This document shows positions 35,290-46,400 of a stretch of 64,000 bases of DNA, in pieces (position 1 is the stretch's first letter; every line of letters starts with the position of its first letter). The notes under the pieces are model-generated. The model did no database searches, was not told where the DNA came from, and was given only the letters and a program-made list of their open reading frames with translations. The position numbers were made by a program, and so were the translations under genes. This stretch comes from Bradysia coprophila (lineage: Eukaryota > Arthropoda > Insecta > Diptera > Sciaridae), in NCBI RefSeq assembly GCF_014529535.1, contig NW_023504022.1, positions 9,735,028-9,799,027 on the forward strand. Direction: 5' to 3'.

Positions 35290-35340
35290 AATCGTTTAAT
35301 TTTGTCGTCGCTAGCTATCTCCAACAGATGATAGAAAGTT
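35290..35340 (-). repeat. Dispersed ~190-bp repeat, minus-strand 5' fragment
   Basis: Reverse-strand reading gives tatcatctgttggagatagc followed by gacgacaaa, matching the 5' module (catctgttgccgacaacgac) of the family. Only the 5' piece is visible. Confidence 0.45.
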
Positions 35341-38103
35341 CTTCACAAATGCAGCTTCTACCTCATGGAAGAATACAAATTTGTTTCCAATATTTATTTT
35401 ATTTAAATTTACTTCTACGATATTGAAATGACTGAAACTCATCCATTTTCATACAATAGATCCAAAATCATTCGACCATACATCTAATCATAATATCACA
35501 AATCATTATACTCGTTTTAATTTGAAAAATTCTTTTTCCATTTTTTTTTTGTTAAATAAATTATTGGAGGGTGTTAGATTGTTACAAAAAGAATAATTTG
35601 AAACCCTGTGTTAAACAAATTGCTGTATCAGTTGTTCTATGAAATTTACCATTAATCATTTACATTTTAAAAACGAACTATATGTGATGCGAGTATCAAC
35701 TGCTATAACATCTTTTTTTTTCGAAAACACAGAAAAAGAAAGAATTGAATTTAGTGATGAAGTATGGAGGAATTTAAAAGCGTAGCAATATGTCAAATGT
35801 GAGAAAGTTGAATTTCGGTTCGTTAAAAATTTAAAAGTGTAATGATATGGTTGGGGTCATTTGGATGTGTTACTGAAAAGCTTTGAAGAAAATTTATAAT
35901 AATATTAGGAAGGATATTGTGCAGTCCGTGTAAATATAAAAAAATTACAAATTTGTCTTTGTTCCATATAATTTGTTTCCTTCAAAAATACTACCAGTGG
36001 ACCTTCTTGTGAATTTCATACTTCAATACGTTTTTAAAGCTATTTTATAAGAACAGAGGGATTACTTCTTTTGGAGAACATCATGGGAGTATGTTATTTT
36101 AAAGAAGAAAGAGTATGTATTGCCATATCATTAAATCTGTTCAATTGGTTAAGTATCCCAAAAATTGTATTTTACATAACTTGGTGTAAAAAAGATGTGT
36201 ACAAAAGATGAAAAATAGAGTTTTCTTTGTGATTTTTGTTGATCCGAGGCGGAGCCGAGGTCAATAAACAAAAAATCTTTACATGATGTATGCGTCGAAA
36301 TCTGAACTTTTCATGTTTCAAACACAATTTTCGACGCTCTAAGCATGTGAAATCAATTACATAACTCGGAATAAAAATTGGAAAACTCGTTTATTGATCT
36401 GGGCTACGCCTAAGATCAATAAAATTCACACAGTGTATTTCGTACTTTGTAGATGTTTATGCAGCAACTACTGAAAGTAATTAGAGTTTGTATTAAAAAA
36501 GATCAAACTAAGTGTATTTGTAAAATTTTGTAAAAACTGTGTATGCGGGTGCTAGATAGCTGCCTGTCGTCGTTTTTCTTGTGACTTTGTGAGTTTACCC
36601 CAATGGGATTCGATATAACTGGAATTAACGCTGAAGTAAAATGCGTCCATCTATTAACTAAGAAAGCTCTGAAAAGGACTCAATCTAGTTTTTTACATAC
36701 AAATATGAGGAAATACATGAACTCGTACTTGTTCTTGTTGTCTTCACTACAGCAAACAAGCACATTTTTGACTCTTTGTAGATTTTCCAGGATTCTAATA
36801 AATAATCCCTTGCGGTTATATTATCTCCTGTGGTAAAATAAGTTTACAAACCGAAAAGAAATCAACACCGATGATGGTTCGATATTGAATGCATGATGGT
36901 TCAACATTTTGAACGCCGACTTCTTATCTTATATGTCTGTAGCCTCGTCTCCTTGCATGTGACTTCTTTCTTTTAAGAAAAACTTTCATGTGATCCCAGA
37001 CGTAGAACTTAACAGTTTTATGATGGCAATAAAGTACCAGTACTATAAAAAAAAATGAAAGACATCGTCATAAATATCCTGTTAAAATATTTAAGAAGTC
37101 AAGTTTGTTTAGCATGGCAGCATGGCAGAGTATACAATATTTTGTATTCATTTCGAATGTTTATGTGTTTATGATTAGCGCGTATTAAGCATACTCCCAA
37201 TGCTATAACATCTAGAACGAGAGCGTGAAAATATTAATTGTGTAAAATATGTTATCGGTTAAGAAGTTTCATTCATGGAACAATTGAATTATTGTCGACA
37301 CATTAGCAGCGTAATTGTATAACTAATAAGGAAGTCGATTTTATAGGTATTTCCGCAATAAATTTTGCACTTTGCATTTGCAGAAAACAAAAAAAACAAA
37401 ATCTACTTTCGATATCTGATTTGAATATATATAATGAACAGAGGCTAACCTATTGATTAAAATGGATCACATAATTCGAATCGAGTCGGATATTTTACAC
37501 AGGAAAATCGTTAACTAAAACGATTTTTTTTTCTTTTTGGAAAATATCATCGAGAGAAAATGTTAAACGTAATTTTACAATGCAGACAATTAAAACTGTT
37601 TGCTGGTCTTCCGAATTGGTACACCTAGTTTGCTGGACCATTTAATTATTTTTATTTTGGAATGTTACATGTAAATGATTTTTGACAAAAGTGAGTGTGA
37701 AGAGAAAAAATACAATTAAATTGTTTGAAAAAATGCTGATGATTTTTGGAACGGAAATTAGAAATTTTTGGTAGATAAATCGCATCAATTGTCAGATATA
37801 AATATATATAATTGTAGGACGTGACGATGGATTCAATTTCACAACAACCAAATGTTGGTGAAATGATTTGAATATTCCAATAAAATTGAGGGCCTCATCT
37901 TGAAATTGTAAACTGCCTCGTTATGCATAACTGGATTCAGCTTCACGCTAAAGATCTAGTAGAGATACTTAAGTAAACAGAAATTCAACTTGCAATTGCA
38001 CTCTAGTTTTAATTTCTTTTAACAACGTGAGTTCTGAGGAGAAATTTTTTTGAATTTTCGAGCAAATTAACTTACATTTTTCCTTAGCTTTGATTGCTTT
38101 GTT

Positions 38104-38289
38104 TCACAGGGTCTTTCGTTTGGAGCAGTCTAGCTCCATTGTGACTTTATGAGATATTTTCACGAAATCTGAACCGATTTCGATAAGCGTTTTTCCCACG
38201 AAAGCCATTGATAATTCGGGAAGACGTGATGAGGTCGGTAGCCCAAAATGTGGCGAGTCAGAAATGTTGAGACAATCAACTTGACTCAC
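38104..38289 (-). repeat. Diverged copy of the internal module of the 14-kb element
   Basis: The minus strand reads ttttgggctaccgacctcat, atcaatggctttcgtgggaa, cttatcgaaatcggttcaga and gaaaatatctcataaagtca. These align in order with 15327-15445 inside the 14113-15920 element. So the module is dispersed, not private to that element. Confidence 0.7.
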
Positions 38290-38603
38290 CCAACTTATCT
38301 GATCGACCTGAAACTATCTTTTTTATCATGAAGTTTATTGTTTTTCTTGCAAAATCAAGCTTTGTAAGATAACCTAAAGCTGCTGCATGTGGCTTCAGGA
38401 CAAAAATAGTTCCTACGGACCTCTGAAATGTTTAGTGATCGTGGATTTCCTTTGATTTTTTAAAAGATTTTCAAAGATTTCTACCAATTTTCAAGGGTTT
38501 TGTGTTTGAGATTAAGGATTATTTTAAGGATCGGATTTTCTTCGACTTTGATGGATTCAAGTATTATAACAAGAAGCGCGGGACACAGCGCAATTGAATC
38601 AAT

Positions 38604-38680
38604 AGTTAACGGGCTGGGTCAAATTAAAACTCTTTCTTTACTTAAAAAAAAGAGTTTTAATTTGACTCAGCCCGTTAACT
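38604..38680. repeat. 77-bp hairpin
   Basis: agttaacgggctgggtcaaa plus ttaaaactctt (38604-38634) and its inverse complement (38650-38680) differ at one position and enclose a loop of about 15 nt. Isolated palindrome; no matching flanking duplication seen. Confidence 0.85.
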
Positions 38681-38819
38681 ACTCTTTTAATTACTAAAAC
38701 AAAAATCATGAAAGCACACAGGCTGCAAGGAATAATTGTTATTCACCATTAACATTATAATTGAACCATTTGTTGAACACATTTTAACATCCGAATGCCA
38801 TCGACGAATAGAAATATTC

Positions 38820-38940
38820 TAAGAGTGTTTGATATCGTATCTCTTGATCCTTGAGGAGAACAATCAATCTGTTGAAAATATTTTAAAAGAAGTAATAGAT
38901 TTAGAAATCATAGAGGTGATATGCCTGTTCTGACAATTTT
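38820..38940 (+). repeat. Dispersed ~190-bp repeat, copy
   Basis: gttgaaaatattttaaaaga then agtaatagatttag and aggtgatatgcctgttc match the 3' half of the copy at 51170-51340. Confidence 0.6.
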
Positions 38941-40554
38941 GCAGTGTTTCTCTTATTTTTAATGTTGAACATTGAAAGGGTGAAAATGACATATTTATGA
39001 ACTCTTATCACAAACATTACCAGTCCGTTCAAAGCCATAAAATGGAACGATAAATATATCCAATCCGATTCCGGTAACAATGAATCAATTGACCTATGAA
39101 GTGTATTTGGCTCACGTTTCGACGTCGATGGTCAAATATCGACCTATGGAATATTTCAAAAGATCTCTTGGTCATTCACAAATAGAAAAAAAAATGACCA
39201 ACTCATTCGCGTGCACCAAAATTAATTCTCTTTTCGATTAGTTCATGATTAATAAAAAAAAATTAATTTTCCAAAATTGTTTCAAATCCACAATTTATGG
39301 TCAATCATCAATTTAGGCTCCGATTAAATGTGGACAGTCACTTACATTAAATGGATGTGACATACATAGTGTGTTAGCTTCGAAAGAAATATATTTTTGG
39401 TCGTCTTTAATCAATGAAATTACACAAAAATACACAACCAATACACCAAAAGGAACCTAATGACCCAATCATGTTCAATATTGTTCTCTGGACAAAAAAA
39501 AAACTTTTTATTATCGCCGTCATTTATGATTGCCCAAAAATAAAATCGAAAAAATTTCCTTAATGGCATAATTCTAGTTATGTATGTATAGTTAACGGAT
39601 GTAATTACTACCACATTTTTTTGTCGAAAGACAAAGGCGAATAAAAAACATGAAAATTGAAAACAGTAGCTCGTGATGGGCGGGTTCAACTTAAAAAAAG
39701 TCCGTACATACAATTATACAGTAAAGAAAGGCGGTCTTAGCTACAGCATTAAAAAAAACAATTCTCCATATTTCGAACAAAATGAAAAAAATAATCGTAT
39801 ACTCGTCGTTCTCGTTGTGTTTCGTTGAAAATGTTCAAAAAATAGTTGAACGAAATATATACGAAAACTTACCAAAAAAACAAACTGTTGAACCTTCATA
39901 ATAATAGTTGGGGCGGTATAATGTTGCCTATTTTCAGATGGATTTGAATGTATTTGTGTAGAATTAAAGTTGATGGATCGATTGGAAACACTTTAAGTCA
40001 GTTACCATAGTGCCTTAGGTGAGATCGGTCGATCATTTGAAAATAAATCTCGTTTTTCAATTTTTTTATTTAAATTATTTTTGTTGGTTTGGATTTGATC
40101 ATCAGAAAAAAGGGTCCATCAGATCAGATCTTTGACGCAGATTTTCTACGATTTGTTAATGTTCACAAAGTTAATAAATCGGTTACTAAGAAAAAGGAAA
40201 AGTTAAGTGCGACTTAAGGACTCTTACATTTTCATACCTTAGTCATTTTGAGACTTGGCAATCAAAGGTTTTGATAAGTTTTCTGTGTGCATATTGTGAA
40301 ATTTGTTTTAAACTTGATGTTTAATCAAATATGACTGTAACCAATTTGGGAACAATGCATCGTCCTTGTTTTAGTGGATATGCTTTTCAAGGTAAGGTTA
40401 GTTATAGAGAAACGCATTTTGATCATTGTGTGCTGACTGTGGACATTTTGATCATCGTGTGCCGATAAATTAAGAATTTCCTTTTGTCCGTTCCTTTTTT
40501 GGCGATCTCTTAAATTTTTTTGAAAGAAGCTGAGCAATAATGACTGAGGATAAG

Positions 40555-40762
40555 CTTTTACTTTACTAGTGAGGTAATATGGCCCTCACTAGAGAAGACC
40601 CTTTCCTCCGCTCGTAAAGTAAAGCGCCATACTTTACACGTGAAATAATTTGATATCTCGTATCACTATGGGTAAAAGTACCTCGGGCTGAAGCCCTCGG
40701 ATAGTTTTACTCATCTGGATACGAGATACGAAATTACTTCACTGGTATAGTAATGTACTATT
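40555..40762. mobile_element. Foldback/MITE, second copy of the 12-kb element
   Basis: Contains the inverse of ttactataccagagaagtaa, tatctcgtatccagatgagt, cgagggctttagcccgag and cctcactagtaaagtaaa seen at 12018-12165, plus an internal inverted duplication: tgatatctcgtatcactatg (40651) against ctcatctggatacgagatac (40708), with cctcgggctgaagccctcgg at the centre. So this copy is a hairpin, while the 12-kb copy is one arm of it. Confidence 0.75.
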
Positions 40763-40969
40763 ATCACCTTTAGAATTAAAAGACCTAGCTACGAATCGTT
40801 TTTTTTTTTAAGATTTTAATTTAAGATTTAATTTTTAATTTAAGATTTGAATTTAAATTTCTTCCATTTTATTCGACCATGAATTCGCAAAAATTCAACT
40901 CATTCGATCCAATTTCATTCAATTAAAATCACTCCCATCATCATACACTGTTACTCAATAGACTATAGT

Positions 40970-41165
40970 AACTTATGTGTTGCCATGATCACCAACAAAA
41001 TCTGTTACTTCATTTGTTTCTAGTATCATCTAGTGTTGAATACAAAATCTTTTATTTCATTCGGTTTAATATACATTTCCCTATATAAGACAATGTTAAC
41101 TGGATGTCATCGATTATTTTTGCCACTGCTGTCAATAACAGATGTTTCTGAACGATCATTAATTA
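40970..41165 (-). repeat. Dispersed ~190-bp repeat, near full-length minus copy
   Basis: In reverse it runs catctgttattgacagcagt, aaaaataatcgatgac, aaataaaagattttgtattc, gatgatactagaaacaaatg, aagtaacagattttgttggt and gatcatggcaac, in the same order as the 51170-51340 copy. This sets the family length at about 190 bp. Confidence 0.65.
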
Positions 41166-42904
41166 ACAGAATTTCGGCTGTAAGTGTACAAGCCATTGGG
41201 TTTTTGTGCACTACACGGTTTTCTAACATCGAAAAATATCAATGATTAATCATACTTGAGTAAGTGGCATATTGGAAATTTTGCTAGTTGAGGGCATGGT
41301 GGTTCTTACAACGATATTGATGCGAAAATTGATTCTCATTATAATGATCAGTCGTTACTCATTTGTCTCATCAACCATGTATGTAAACATTTGTTTAATT
41401 CGAGCAATTCCGTCTGCACTGCCATCGAACTTTGATCTCTGCTTTCTCTGATTTCTCGCCTGAAACGGCACGGTGTTGCAAAAATATCTGACATAAATCT
41501 CATCCGACGATTATCTGATATGATCCATTATAGGATTACACAGCGATTTGAGGAACTGTCAACGTCTGAGACAATTGTTTTTTTTTTTCACGAGAAAATC
41601 TATCTTGTCGAAGATTTTGTGTTTGTTCCAAGTTTGTTTTCTCAGAAACATACCAAGTGCCCCAGAAGCTGCCACGAGGCGATCTATTTGCTTGGGTCAC
41701 TGATTGATTTAATAGAAAGGAGTGGAAGCAGACAAATCTAAACTGTAATTCGAAGCACAATCACATTTAAAAAAAAATATTGTTTCGAATAGAACTTTTG
41801 TTTTACGAAGTGGGAGAAGGCTCGCTGTAGACTCTTCCCTGATTGTTTCCATAGATATGTAGTGTATACCATTAACATCGGGAGGTGAAGCAAACCATAC
41901 ACTGGGTAACAAGGAGCAATATTATTGTTGGTATCTAGCTTCCTATTTTCTTATTCCATTCTTCCTTCTGTTTGTTTGACCTATAACCCACATATATTTG
42001 TACTATATACGTACCGGCCTCGAAGTACTAGATTTATGTGAAGTGTGTCGATTTACCAGCTGTTGTAATTAATTACCAAATTTAACTCTTCAAAGTCTTA
42101 CAGAAATAAGTAACTGTGGGTGAAAAATGTGGAATTTCTTAAAAAGGAAAAACTTAATTTTGTGCTACTTAGGATTTAGACTGGAAACTTTTTCCATAAA
42201 AAATTGCACACTCCAATAACGGTAAATTCAGCACGACTTTTTTGAAGCATTTCTAGGTCGTAAGGTCTAATTTCGATATAGAGACATGTTATGTGTTAAC
42301 AACCCCTTTCATTTTTTTTCTTTCCACATAGTTCCAGCACCGAAATGTTCAACACACATTCCTCACTTCTTTAAAAAAAAACATTTCATGGTGCTCAGTA
42401 GTTACAAATGACTTTTTTATAACTTCCAGAAAGTTTTCAGAAGGTCCATTATTCCAAATGTTCTACCTGATTTTATTGCTCAAAATATTTATTGGGCATG
42501 CATGGACGTTTATTGCACATTATTTGAACCGTAGAGTGCACACAATGTAACATGACTTTTTCTGTTAATGAAAAAATTGCATTTTAATTTCAATATTTTA
42601 CTGTGCAACCATCAGAGTCAATAGTGACAACAACATTGATGGCTTCGGTTTAAAGGGACGAAATTATATGAAACACAGCGTGGTATCACTTTAAATTCAT
42701 TCGTGTCATATAAAGTCATAATAATATAGTGATCCCTTAGCGTTGCCATGAGCAGATTTGTTTCTGTTCAAATCTCTAGAACTGGTAATAGAATTTCTAC
42801 GATGAGTGAACCTATTTTTTTAGCAGTTTGATCTTCTGCAAGTTACAGATCGTTCATTAGGAACAATGAATTATATAAGAAGCGATTATGAACTATATTA
42901 TATA

Positions 42905-43050
42905 GTCATCTGTTGCCGACAAAGACGATAAAAATAAGTTCTCACTATTGTTCTACTATAAATAGCAAAACATGCTCAACGTACTATTAAAGTAAAAGAT
43001 TTCTCATCAAACTTATCAATACTTTCAGCAAAAGAAGTAGCAGATTTAAT
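42905..43050 (+). repeat. Dispersed ~190-bp repeat, copy
   Basis: catctgttgccgacaaagac then gataaaaataag at the 5' end; taaagtaaaagatttctcat and aaaagaagtagcagattt in the 3' half. Lies 380 bp before the paired-box exon. Confidence 0.7.
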
Positions 43051-43428
43051 GGGCTTTTTGTCGCCCTATTGATATATTATGAGTGGTAATGCTAGACGCA
43101 GTACTATGGACTCTGTTAAGTTTTCTTTTCAATATTACAGCTGGCTGACTTTGTAATAAGTGACTCAGTTTGTTTCCGCTGATCCATTCATACAAACGTC
43201 GCAGTCGCCGGCTCTACATTCAAACTTAAAGGGCTTTACTTTTCTAAATTATAAAAACTTACAGACTCTTTAACCCACAACCTCTGTTTGGGTTATTCAA
43301 ACACTCAATGATAAAATGAAATTTCAGTTGCATATTCCTATAAGAAGAGCTACTAGTTCAATAGTAACAGCCACAATAACTTCCCGAATCGATTCTAAAC
43401 CACTCACATCATAAAATATTTGTTACAG

Positions 43429-46400
43429 GTGATATGTCTGCAGGTCAAGGAAGATTAAATCAATTAGGAGGAATGTTCATCAATGGGCGACCATTGCCGA
43501 ATAGCATAAGACTAAGAATTGTCGAAATGGCTGCTTCTGGTATACGGCCGTGTGTGATTTCGAGACAACTGCGTGTTAGTCATGGATGCGTCTCGAAAAT
43601 TTTGAACAGATATCAGGTGAGGCGAAAAATCATTTTTATTTTGTAAAATGCTAAATATTCTATCGGACTTTCATTATAACATTGAGTCCATCAATTTTCC
43701 TCGTTTTTTTGTCGTTAATGAAACTGGGTGCAAAGGTTCACTTATTCAACGAGATTTTAAAATCCGCAAAGAACTGTTTTTAGTCAAATATTCTGAAAAT
43801 TTTCGGTCACTTTTTGGTGGCTCTAAACTTCACGACAGGGGCGCCGACTTGTGTTCTGGTTGTTGGGTGCGAGATCTCTGTACAGTGATTTTCACGATAG
43901 CGAATCTAGCAACTTAATTTAATATCAAGAGAAAGTGCAAGACCTGGTTCTCAGTGATTTGTAAATCTAACAGAGAAATATGTATTCTCCCATCGTAGTA
44001 ATAATATAGTCGAGAAATGTAAAGCTAAGAACAAACTATAACCAAAGGGCGCATGAGTGCGTAGAGAGGTTTTCCTTTAAGAAATTGCCTGTCTAAACCG
44101 AACCAAAAACTCAAGTTTTCCAGCAGAACGTCATAAAATAAGGCTACATTCGTCCAAATAGATAGGGTTCGCCAAAAAACTAAAATGAAGTGATCGTATT
44201 GCAATCAAGATTGAGTCAATAATGTCTAAGTCGTACTTGTAGAACATACTTCTTCATGAAAATATTACGGAATAACTACATTCACTTTCCTTTGGTTCAA
44301 GCCTTCTTTTGACAATCTAGCTTCATTTTATATAATATTTTGGTGGAAAATTTGAGTTGAAATTTCCGGTTTTTCATCTCTATTCTGGACATGTATATCG
44401 ACATTAGAGAAAAATTGCTCGTATGCATGTTTTCCATTTTTTATGCAACTGTCGTCTAATGGTCGGAGTGGTTCAGGTAAAGTAAAACTTGAATCGGAAT
44501 CTCATTTACCTGATCTTAACAGGGTGGCTTCCGGTTAAAGAAAATGAAACTGACCTGAAAAAATCAGGTTGGCTCGAAAGTAGTTTCAGGTTGACTTCCA
44601 TTTTGACAGCAAGTCAAAAAGTTAACATTTCAGGTTTCTGCTTATACTTACAAGTCGTACTCGTACCCAATCCAGGTCGCCCTCGCCCTGACCAAAAGTC
44701 CTGACATACTATTTCTTTTCCATGCTTGCTATGGGAACCGAAAGTAAAAATGTCAATTTTGAGGGGCGAAAGTAAACATTTTTCTACTTTCGGTTCCCAT
44801 AGCAAGCATGAAAAACTCAATACGTCACATGGAAAAGTACTTTCGGACCTTTGTCCTTGTGACGTAAATGACTATTTCTACAAAGTATTCTTCATAGCCT
44901 TTGTCATGTTCCTCGTATGATTTTATTTTTAAACATATCGTCTGTAATATAGATGACTATTTCTGCACGTTTCTTCTCGGTTCTACATTAGGAAAGTGCT
45001 GAAGTGGAACACCAAGCTAAGACAAAACTAATACAAAAACTACAATTCAAGACAACTAACACAGAAACGTTATTATTATTGCTTGTGAAGGTCCGAAAAA
45101 TGTCTGAAGGCTTTTTTGTTTCAATTCAGAAATAGTGGCAATAATGTTAGTTTATTTAATTAAGAAAAATATCAAATATCTGTTGGGTGCTACGCACCCA
45201 ACGAATCTTGGTGTCGGGTGCTTGAGCACCCAACGCCACCTAGAAGTCGGCGCCCCTGCTTCACGAGGGTCAATTTTGAGTGAATAACTCTCAGAATGTG
45301 CACAGAACGTGTCACTCTCAGTTAAGAGTTTTTTTTTTGTAAGGAATGACACGAGGACTTGCGTCACATTTATCCTTTAGTGTGTTTGGTCTGACATCAT
45401 TTGTTGTGGAAGTTTCAGTGCTTGTTGACAAACAAAAAAAATCAAAAGAAGAACTTATCATTGTAGTGCCGCCTTGGTGGCTTTTCAACTTCCAAATCTT
45501 GAAATTTTGTGAATAAGCGTTTTCCAGGAAAACGATGTTTTTAAAGGTCGTCTACCCGAAACTGAAATAATCTTTTTCCACCTACCAGCGGAATAATGGA
45601 ATTTTAGGAACAAACCCCCTTCCTTCTCAGTAAGCCCGAAAGTCCCAGAGTGAGTTCAAAAGAAACCCTATAAATTTGAAAACAGTGATGGATCATGTAA
45701 TTTTGGGAACCAGTCTGCCACACTTTGAGAGTTCCAAAAGTCCGGAAGGAAACCCAAAAAAGCTTCACATTCTAACTTTATTTGTCATGTTTGACCCTAA
45801 TTTGGCTTGTAGTTCCTCACAATAGGGAGCTCTGCTGCCCTGCTCTTATTAATTCATGTGTTCTTTAGCGATTTCCCAATGTTATATAAAATAGTAGTAT
45901 AGTGCAAAATACAAGCATTCATTATTTTTGTTAATTGATAGTCCTGCTTGAAACGGAAGTTTTTTTAATTAGAAATTTTTGAATAAGATCTTGACAAGGA
46001 GGTTTCCTAGACTTTAAATTTTTCTTTAGCCTTTTAATTTCGGAAGGACTTGTTATGAATTTAGTTAATCGTTGGATGAAAATCGTTAATAAAATAAAAT
46101 TGTGTTTATTGAAACATTAAAATTCCCATGCGGCAAAGTGCCCATTATCGAAATTTATATATTGATCAGTGACTGATTAGTCCAGACGCTTGTGTCATCC
46201 TGTGGGATTCGAGGTTTTAAGATTTTTTGTGAATTACGGGTTGCTAGACCAGTCTTCTCTAGATGAAATAAAATCGTTTCAAATTTGTTCTCGAAACAAA
46301 AAGTTGGAGTGGTAGAGTCAAACGGGAGTTCGAAGTATGGTGACTCTTCCACCACTGTTTTCCAGAATGCTGCGTGACCAAAATTGGTCTCGTGGAGGAG

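Larger units (their letters stand above)
31141..43428. other. 12-kb gene-poor stretch, possibly prd intron 1
   Basis: AT-rich DNA with poly-T tracts, a (taa)n/(aat)n microsatellite at 32195-32230, and a tRNA-Phe relic, ggaatt-rich DNA, palindromes and dispersed-repeat copies listed separately. Two weak hairpins with gatccgaggcggagccgagg (36241) and gatctgggctacgcctaag (36398) lie near 36.3 kb. I see no recognisable protein-coding exon. If 31095-31140 is the first prd exon this is all intronic. Confidence 0.55.

Noticed and set aside
43648..43917. 89-residue frame just after the paired-box exon
   Set aside because: Lies in the prd intron and runs into the left end of the hAT-type element; no homology recognised.
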